This document shows positions 6,196 through 10,686 of a DNA stretch of 10,686 bases, in pieces; positions within the stretch are counted from its first letter, which is position 1, and every line of letters begins with the position of its first letter. Location: the NCBI GenBank assembly GCA_902489185.1, contig CABTZC010000039.1, positions 1 through 10,686 on the forward strand, in the 5' to 3' direction. The position numbers and the translations under genes were made by a program. The notes below the pieces were generated by a model. It was given only the letters and a program-made list of their open reading frames with translations. It was not told the DNA's origin and ran no database searches. Source of the DNA: an uncultured Brevibacterium sp. (GTDB lineage Bacteria; Actinomycetota; Actinomycetes; Actinomycetales; Brevibacteriaceae).

Positions 6196-7058
6196 CCTAC
6201 ACGTCTGCCCATGTGTTGATCGCAGACGCCCAGACTGAACCCACGGACGTCATTGCCCTCATCCGCAATGTGCGCCCGCGCATCAGCGTGAACACCGACA
6301 CTGGCAGAGTTGAACTGTCACGTCACTCGCACCTCGAAGGGCCAATCACACTCAACGAACGGGACTGCGTTCAGCTTGGGTGCGAACCGAACAGTGTGGT
6401 GTTCGCCCTGTGGGGGCCCACAGATCGTGAGACCACGCCGCCCGTGGGTGACGGTCCCCTGGATGAGTTCTTCCCCCACGGCCTGCCCATCAAAGAAGAA
6501 GAACGCAACATTGACCTTCTGATGGCACTTGCGCGTCGTCTCCACGGGTCGGTGCGGTTGGCAGGGGACACCTCGGCGCCCAGAACCGTGACCCCGGACC
6601 CTGACCACCACGCTGTCTACACCGTGTTTTCGAGCTACTGGTTGGACCCGGGTGTGTGCGCGGACACGGTGCGACATGTGATACCGGACGTTCAATCCCA
6701 TGAACAGTTCACGCTGGATAAGTCCACCATTGCAGCAGATGACCCCATTCTGTTGGACGGGTATTCGGTGACGGCTACTTTGGCGGCGGGCCCGGATTAT
6801 CCGGCCGAGGTGGTGGTCCTGGTGGAAGACCGGTTGCCTCCCGCTGTCGACCAGTTTGCGGAGGCGCCGCTCATTTCGTACCTGGTCAGGTGGATCTCAC
6901 CCGGCTCCGTGGGAGACCCAGACGTGGAGCCGCACGTGAGAGCTCAAGTAGTGGTCGAACTGGAACGCATTGCCGGCGCTCTCATGCGCGCAACTGCCGG
7001 AATCGGAATCGATGCTGACGGTTTTCTGGTCACTGAATCGCAACTCAGCGGAGCATGA
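6192..7058 (+). CDS. Protein of unknown function, translationally coupled to dcd
   Basis: This encodes 288 residues. Its ATG overlaps the dcd stop (ATGA, 6192-6195), and no separate ribosome binding site is visible, so translation is probably coupled. There is no signal peptide and no membrane segment, so it is likely a cytoplasmic protein. It is acidic, with an N-terminal beta-rich part (ITLNERDCVQLGCEPNSVVF) and a segment EEERNIDLLMALARRLHGSV that looks helical. The C-terminal half also appears mixed alpha/beta and ends in a helix (RAQVVVELERIAGALMRATA) and a short tail. I recognise no catalytic motif or family. The tight link to dcd hints at a role near nucleotide metabolism, but housekeeping genes are often coupled to unrelated partners in actinobacteria. 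The gene is intact, with codon use like its neighbours. Confidence 0.85.
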   Translation: MTYTSAHVLIADAQTEPTDVIALIRNVRPRISVNTDTGRVELSRHSHLEGPITLNERDCVQLGCEPNSVVFALWGPTDRETTPPVGDGPLDEFFPHGLPIKEEERNIDLLMALARRLHGSVRLAGDTSAPRTVTPDPDHHAVYTVFSSYWLDPGVCADTVRHVIPDVQSHEQFTLDKSTIAADDPILLDGYSVTATLAAGPDYPAEVVVLVEDRLPPAVDQFAEAPLISYLVRWISPGSVGDPDVEPHVRAQVVVELERIAGALMRATAGIGIDADGFLVTESQLSGA

Positions 7059-7170
7059 CTCAAGTGCGCGGTGAGAAAATTCTTGCCCACCTCTCATGAT
7101 GACTGGGTTAGTTGGTCGTCAAGAAAGTGTGAAAAAATAGAGGTTCGAGCAGATGAGGGGAGGGCGACAC
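7059..7170 (+). promoter_or_regulatory. Intergenic region ahead of the mnh operon
   Basis: These 112 bases hold no terminator-like hairpin with a T-run. A weak promoter candidate is TTGGTC (7112-7117) with AAATAG (7135-7140) at 17-base spacing, in an A-rich stretch (7121-7139). Readthrough from the dcd unit is therefore possible. No riboswitch is recognised. Confidence 0.3.
7157..7164 (+). promoter_or_regulatory. Ribosome binding site that decides the mnhA start
   Basis: GGGGAGGG lies 6 bases before the ATG at 7171. An in-frame ATG at 7153 lies just upstream of this site and has no comparable one of its own, so 7171 is preferred. Confidence 0.85.
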
Positions 7171-10100
7171 ATGGGCGCAATCCTTTCAATCTTCCTTGTT
7201 GCCGCATGTTTTGCTCCCCTTCTTTTCCGCTTCCTGGGACGTAACGCGTTTCTTCTTTTGGCCGCGGTGCCTTTCACCGGCCTCATCTTTTCGATCATCC
7301 AAGCGCCGGCTGTTTTAGCTGGTCGTCCACCGTGGGAACTCTATGACTGGCTCCCCGTGTTGGACATGAGCATTATCTTCCGCATGGATACACTGTCGTG
7401 GATCTTGACACTGATGGTGACCGGTGTGGGGACGCTGGTGTTTGTCTACTGTTCCCGCTATTTCAGCGAGCGTGATCCGGGGCTGGGCGAGTTCGCGGCT
7501 AACCTCACCGCGTTCGCCGGCATGATGTACGGGCTGGTGCTCGCCGATGAGCTCCTTGTCCTGTTCATGTTCTGGGAAGGCACCACGGTATTTTCCTATT
7601 TGCTCATTGGGTTCTCATCGACTCGTCAGCAGAGTCGCCGTGCCGCGCTGCAGGCTTTGGTTGTTACCACGTTCGGTGGGCTCATCATGTTACTGGGAAT
7701 GCTGATGCTCAGCCACCAATATGGCACGGGACGCATCTCAGACATCACGATGCGCGGTTACCTCGAAGGCAACGTGGTTGTTGCTATCGCCATGTTCCTG
7801 ATCCTCATCGGCGCACTGTCTAAGTCTGCGCTAGTGCCCTTCCACTTCTGGCTTCCAGGTGCCATGGCCGCGCCCACCCCCGTCAGCGCGTACCTCCACG
7901 CTGCTGCAATGGTGAAAGCTGGAATTTTCCTCATTCTTCGTTTCTCTCCCAGCTTTTACACCATGCCAGGATGGGTGCCCGTGCTGGTCACAGTCGGAGT
8001 TGGGACCATGCTGATTGGGGCGTGGCAAGCGCTTCGAGAGTTCGACCTCAAACTCGTATTGGCGTACGGGACTGTCTCCCAGCTGGGATTCCTGACGGCG
8101 GTGTCTGCGTTTGGCACCCGAGGTGTGACTCTTGCGGCTCTTGCCTTGCTGGTGTCACACGCGCTGTTCAAATCCACCCTGTTCCTCACAGTGGGAATTA
8201 TTGACCACGCGGTAGGTACGCGTGACTTGCGGAAGTTGTCTGGGTACGGAAAGCGCGACCCATGGCTTGCCGGTGTAGGAATACTTGCTGCCGCATCGAT
8301 GGCTGGAATCCCGCCGCTGTATGGCTTTGTGGCGAAAGAGGCAGTTTTCGACACCATTCTGGCTACCCAATCGAAAGCCGGATACATCGCACTGGCTGGC
8401 ATTCTCATGGGCTCAGTGATGACCGTGGGATATGCGTGGCGCTTTGTATACGGCGCATTCGCCACCAAGGAAAATGTCGAGCCCGTATCCGGGCACTCGA
8501 CCAGTAAACTCCTCATGCTTTCCCCGGTTCTCCTTGCTGTTTTGCTAACCGTCATGGGTCCTCTGAGCTTTATCCTCAACGTTCCTTTTGACGCGTACAC
8601 TCACGATTTCTCTGGGAACAGTTATCACCTTGCTCTGTGGCATGGTTTCACGCTGGCATTAGCGCTTTCCGGTGTCACATTTGTAGTAGGTGCCGTTCTT
8701 ATTTATGCAGGACCATACGTTTCGCAGTTCCAGAGTCACATGCCCACCATCATCGATTTTCCGCGGGCGTACAGCAGGATCATCCAGGGACTCGTGACGA
8801 CGGCGGCATATGTCACCTCGCGTACCCAACGTGGCTCAATGCCGTTCTACCAATCAGTGATTTATGGGGTGGCGATCGCGGGGATGGGCATCACACTTCT
8901 TGCAAACAACTCGTGGGGTGTGCTGCCTGAATTCGCGCAGTCGTGGGGGCAGATAGGAATCGCCGCCATCATCATTCCGGCGGCACTTGCTGCGACCATC
9001 GCAAAGAAGCGATTCCAGGCTGTATTGATTGTCGGGGTCACCGGGTACGGCATGGTCGCGTTTTTTGCGATGCAGGGTGCTCCGGACCTCGCATTGACAC
9101 AAGCCCTTGTTGAAACCATCACGATTGTAGTGTTCATTCTGGTCCTTCGTCGCCTGCCGGTGAACATGGCAGGTGACCCGTCAAAGAACTTCTCCGCACC
9201 AGTGCGTGCGATGATCGGGGCCGCGTTCGGTGTGCTGATGATGGTGGGCGTGGTCGTTGCAATGGGTAATCGAATCCACACGCCGGTCTCCGACGTGTGG
9301 GGTGAACTCGCATACGAAGTGGGTCACGGCAAGAACATCGTTAACGTTGCGCTGGTAGATATTCGCGCGTGGGACACCATGGGCGAACTCTCCGTTGTGG
9401 TGGTCGCCGCTACGGGTGTTGCGAGTCTCATTTTTGTGCAATCGCGAGAGCAGAAACTGCAACGGGTCGATTTCCCGACTCATATCCCGTCTGGTCTGAG
9501 TCGTTTTACCGTCCCAGTCGCAGATGAATTCATGCCCAAGAGCACACGTGAGAAAAATGGCGAAGCGCGCGGCAGTGACACCCATGAATCAAAACGGAAC
9601 GCCTGGCTCATGGCGGGGCGAACGCTGGCTCCGCGTCACCGATCCATCATGCTGGAAGTTCTTGTCCGTCTTATTTTCCACGCCATGCTTGTCTTCAGCG
9701 TGTACCTGCTGTTCGCAGGCCACAACGCACCAGGTGGAGGGTTCGCAGCTGGATTGGTAGCCGGGCTGGCTTTCACGGTGCGGTACTTGGCAGGTGGGCG
9801 CTATGAACTTGCGGAAGCGGCCGTTTTTGACGCCGGCCGAATGCTCGGTACGGGGCTTGTCGTTGTCATGCTTACAGCTCTTGGGGGACTCCTGTGGGGC
9901 GAGGCGGTGCTGCAATCGGAGTACTGGTCAACCACGCTACCGGTCTTAGGCGAATTATCGTTCGGAACGTCGACCCTGTTCGATATTGGCGTGTACTTTG
10001 TGGTCATGGGTCTCATGCTCGACATTCTGCGCTCGCTGGGTGCAGAAGTCGACCGTCACCAAGAAGCCGATGAACAGCGGTTGGCAGACGTTTTGGCTGA

Positions 10101-10197
10101 AGGTGACGAGCAGGCAGACAGGCGGAAACTCTCTGCGATCATGGGGCGGATCGACAGTTTGTGCGGCCGGGTCGATGGGCGAGGTGATGGCCTGTGA
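7171..10197 (+). CDS. mnhA: Na+/H+ antiporter subunit A fused to subunit B (Mrp/Mnh complex)
   Basis: This encodes 1008 residues. The first part is a NuoL-like proton-translocating membrane subunit with its key charged residues in place: E136 in FWEGTT, K218 in ALSKSA, H243 and K249 in LHAAAMVKAG, H330 and K334 in SHALFKS, and K389 in GFVAKEA. The DUF4040 part of MrpA follows at about 611-665 (MQGAPDLALTQALVETIT). After a hydrophilic charged linker at about 785-825, residues from about 827 form a complete MnhB domain marked by FAGHNAPGGGFAAGLVAG. Stand-alone MrpA is about 800 residues, and fused A-B forms are known in actinobacteria and in group 2 Mrp operons. With MnhC-G it exchanges Na+ for protons at the cytoplasmic membrane and supports sodium and pH tolerance. 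It is first in its operon, 112 bases after the unknown gene, and overlaps mnhC by GTGA. The preferred start is ATG 7171. Confidence 0.95.
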   Translation: MGAILSIFLVAACFAPLLFRFLGRNAFLLLAAVPFTGLIFSIIQAPAVLAGRPPWELYDWLPVLDMSIIFRMDTLSWILTLMVTGVGTLVFVYCSRYFSERDPGLGEFAANLTAFAGMMYGLVLADELLVLFMFWEGTTVFSYLLIGFSSTRQQSRRAALQALVVTTFGGLIMLLGMLMLSHQYGTGRISDITMRGYLEGNVVVAIAMFLILIGALSKSALVPFHFWLPGAMAAPTPVSAYLHAAAMVKAGIFLILRFSPSFYTMPGWVPVLVTVGVGTMLIGAWQALREFDLKLVLAYGTVSQLGFLTAVSAFGTRGVTLAALALLVSHALFKSTLFLTVGIIDHAVGTRDLRKLSGYGKRDPWLAGVGILAAASMAGIPPLYGFVAKEAVFDTILATQSKAGYIALAGILMGSVMTVGYAWRFVYGAFATKENVEPVSGHSTSKLLMLSPVLLAVLLTVMGPLSFILNVPFDAYTHDFSGNSYHLALWHGFTLALALSGVTFVVGAVLIYAGPYVSQFQSHMPTIIDFPRAYSRIIQGLVTTAAYVTSRTQRGSMPFYQSVIYGVAIAGMGITLLANNSWGVLPEFAQSWGQIGIAAIIIPAALAATIAKKRFQAVLIVGVTGYGMVAFFAMQGAPDLALTQALVETITIVVFILVLRRLPVNMAGDPSKNFSAPVRAMIGAAFGVLMMVGVVVAMGNRIHTPVSDVWGELAYEVGHGKNIVNVALVDIRAWDTMGELSVVVVAATGVASLIFVQSREQKLQRVDFPTHIPSGLSRFTVPVADEFMPKSTREKNGEARGSDTHESKRNAWLMAGRTLAPRHRSIMLEVLVRLIFHAMLVFSVYLLFAGHNAPGGGFAAGLVAGLAFTVRYLAGGRYELAEAAVFDAGRMLGTGLVVVMLTALGGLLWGEAVLQSEYWSTTLPVLGELSFGTSTLFDIGVYFVVMGLMLDILRSLGAEVDRHQEADEQRLADVLAEGDEQADRRKLSAIMGRIDSLCGRVDGRGDGL

Positions 10198-10686
10198 GCA
10201 CCTCGCTGATCCTGCTCATCACCATGGGGGTCCTCATGGCATGCGGTGTATACCTCATGCTCGACCGTTCACTCACCCGTGTTCTCATTGGGTTCTTGCT
10301 CTTAGGCAACGGGGTCAACGTGCTGATCATGCTCACCGCAGGACCGCCGGGAAATCCCCCCATCACCGACGGCGTTGACTTATCTACTGCCGGGATGAGC
10401 GACCCGCTTCCACACGCGCTCATCCTCACCGCGATCGTCATTACTTTCGGTATCTCAGCCTTCATGCTCGCACTCATTTACCGATCCTGGCGGCTGGTGC
10501 GTGCAGAAACCATCGACGACGACATCGAAGACTTGGCAACTGCCCAAGAACAAACCCTTCGCCTTGCTGAAGAAGCACAAACCAGCGAAAACCAAGACGA
10601 CACCGAATTCGGTGACGAAGCAGACCACCCGGTGCCCGGCGCGGTTGATTTGGACGATGACGGAACACCGGAAGAAAGAGGTGAGA
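10194..10686 (+). CDS. mnhC: Na+/H+ antiporter subunit C (Mrp/Mnh complex), 3' end beyond window
   Basis: The frame begins at GTG 10194, overlapping the mnhA stop (GTGA), and stays open to the right edge with 164 codons present and no stop. It is a NuoK-like subunit with three membrane helices at about 5-23, 28-48 and 75-97. The family hallmarks are GFLLLGNGVNVLIML and DPLPHALILTAIVITFG (70-86). It forms part of the antiporter membrane domain next to MnhA and MnhD. After the last helix comes a long hydrophilic, strongly acidic tail (from about 105 to at least 164, with DDDIEDL, NQDDTEF and VDLDDDG), whereas minimal MnhC proteins end soon after the third helix at about 110-120 residues. The tail would lie on the cytoplasmic side if the usual topology holds. 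Such tails occur in other actinobacteria as far as I recall. Confidence 0.93.
   Translation, partial: MSTSLILLITMGVLMACGVYLMLDRSLTRVLIGFLLLGNGVNVLIMLTAGPPGNPPITDGVDLSTAGMSDPLPHALILTAIVITFGISAFMLALIYRSWRLVRAETIDDDIEDLATAQEQTLRLAEEAQTSENQDDTEFGDEADHPVPGAVDLDDDGTPEERGE
10675..10684 (+). promoter_or_regulatory. Possible ribosome binding site for the next gene (expected mnhD)
   Basis: AAAGAGGTGA inside the last codons of mnhC resembles a Shine-Dalgarno sequence. In Mrp operons mnhD follows mnhC, so its start probably lies just past the edge, overlapping the mnhC end. Confidence 0.35.

Noticed and set aside
7956..8600. Minus-strand open frame of 214 codons inside mnhA
   Set aside because: Antisense to a highly conserved region of the antiporter, with a composition typical of a shadow frame and no recognisable domain.
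1..10686. Mobile element, phage or defence island
   Set aside because: No transposase, integrase, terminal inverted repeats, target duplications or defence-type domains were seen; gene content is chromosomal housekeeping and envelope genes.

Overview
The window reads as a moderately GC-rich chromosome segment (mid-50s % GC by eye) from an actinobacterium, probably a Micrococcales-type organism. The reasons are frequent GTG starts, a dCTP deaminase core almost identical to the one I know from Mycobacterium and its relatives, an NHL-repeat thioredoxin-family protein typical of actinobacteria, an LPRTG sortase substrate, and a fused MrpA-MrpB antiporter subunit. I cannot name the genus. Coding density is very high: no gene-free stretch exceeds about 180 bases, and there are no rRNA, tRNA, CRISPR or insertion-sequence features.

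Layout: (i) 1-723 (+) is the C-terminal part of an NHL-repeat protein, with damaged or low-quality sequence in about the first 60 bases. (ii) 728-1681 (-) is a membrane-anchored exported protein of unknown function, convergent with (i) and only 4 bases from it. (iii) 1788-2807 (+) is a membrane-anchored BAAT-type alpha/beta hydrolase. (iv) 2820-3854 (-) and 3861-5429 (-) form a two-gene unit. The upstream member is an LPXTG cell-wall protein with Ig-like domains and a Pro/Glu/Thr repeat stalk. The downstream member looks like an ABC-type ATPase that has lost its catalytic motifs. (v) 5430-5610 is a divergent control region with a good promoter for the surface protein and a probable leaderless promoter for dcd. 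(vi) dcd (5611-6195) overlaps an unknown gene (6192-7058) by ATGA. (vii) 7171-10197 is mnhA/mrpA fused to mnhB, followed with a GTGA overlap by mnhC (from 10194). This is the start of an Mrp-type Na+/H+ antiporter operon that runs off the right edge.

How the genes fit together: the Mrp genes form one cation/proton antiporter complex for sodium and pH homeostasis. dcd supplies dUTP or dUMP for thymidylate synthesis, and its overlapping partner is probably co-translated. The surface protein and the degenerate ATPase are probably co-transcribed, which is the least conventional pairing here. Nothing seen amounts to a clearly new system. The best leads are the catalytically stripped ABC-like protein next to an LPXTG protein, the leader of that operon (an operator-like palindrome over the promoter and an inverted repeat that could mask the ribosome binding site), and two GTG genes with identical leaderless promoter geometry.
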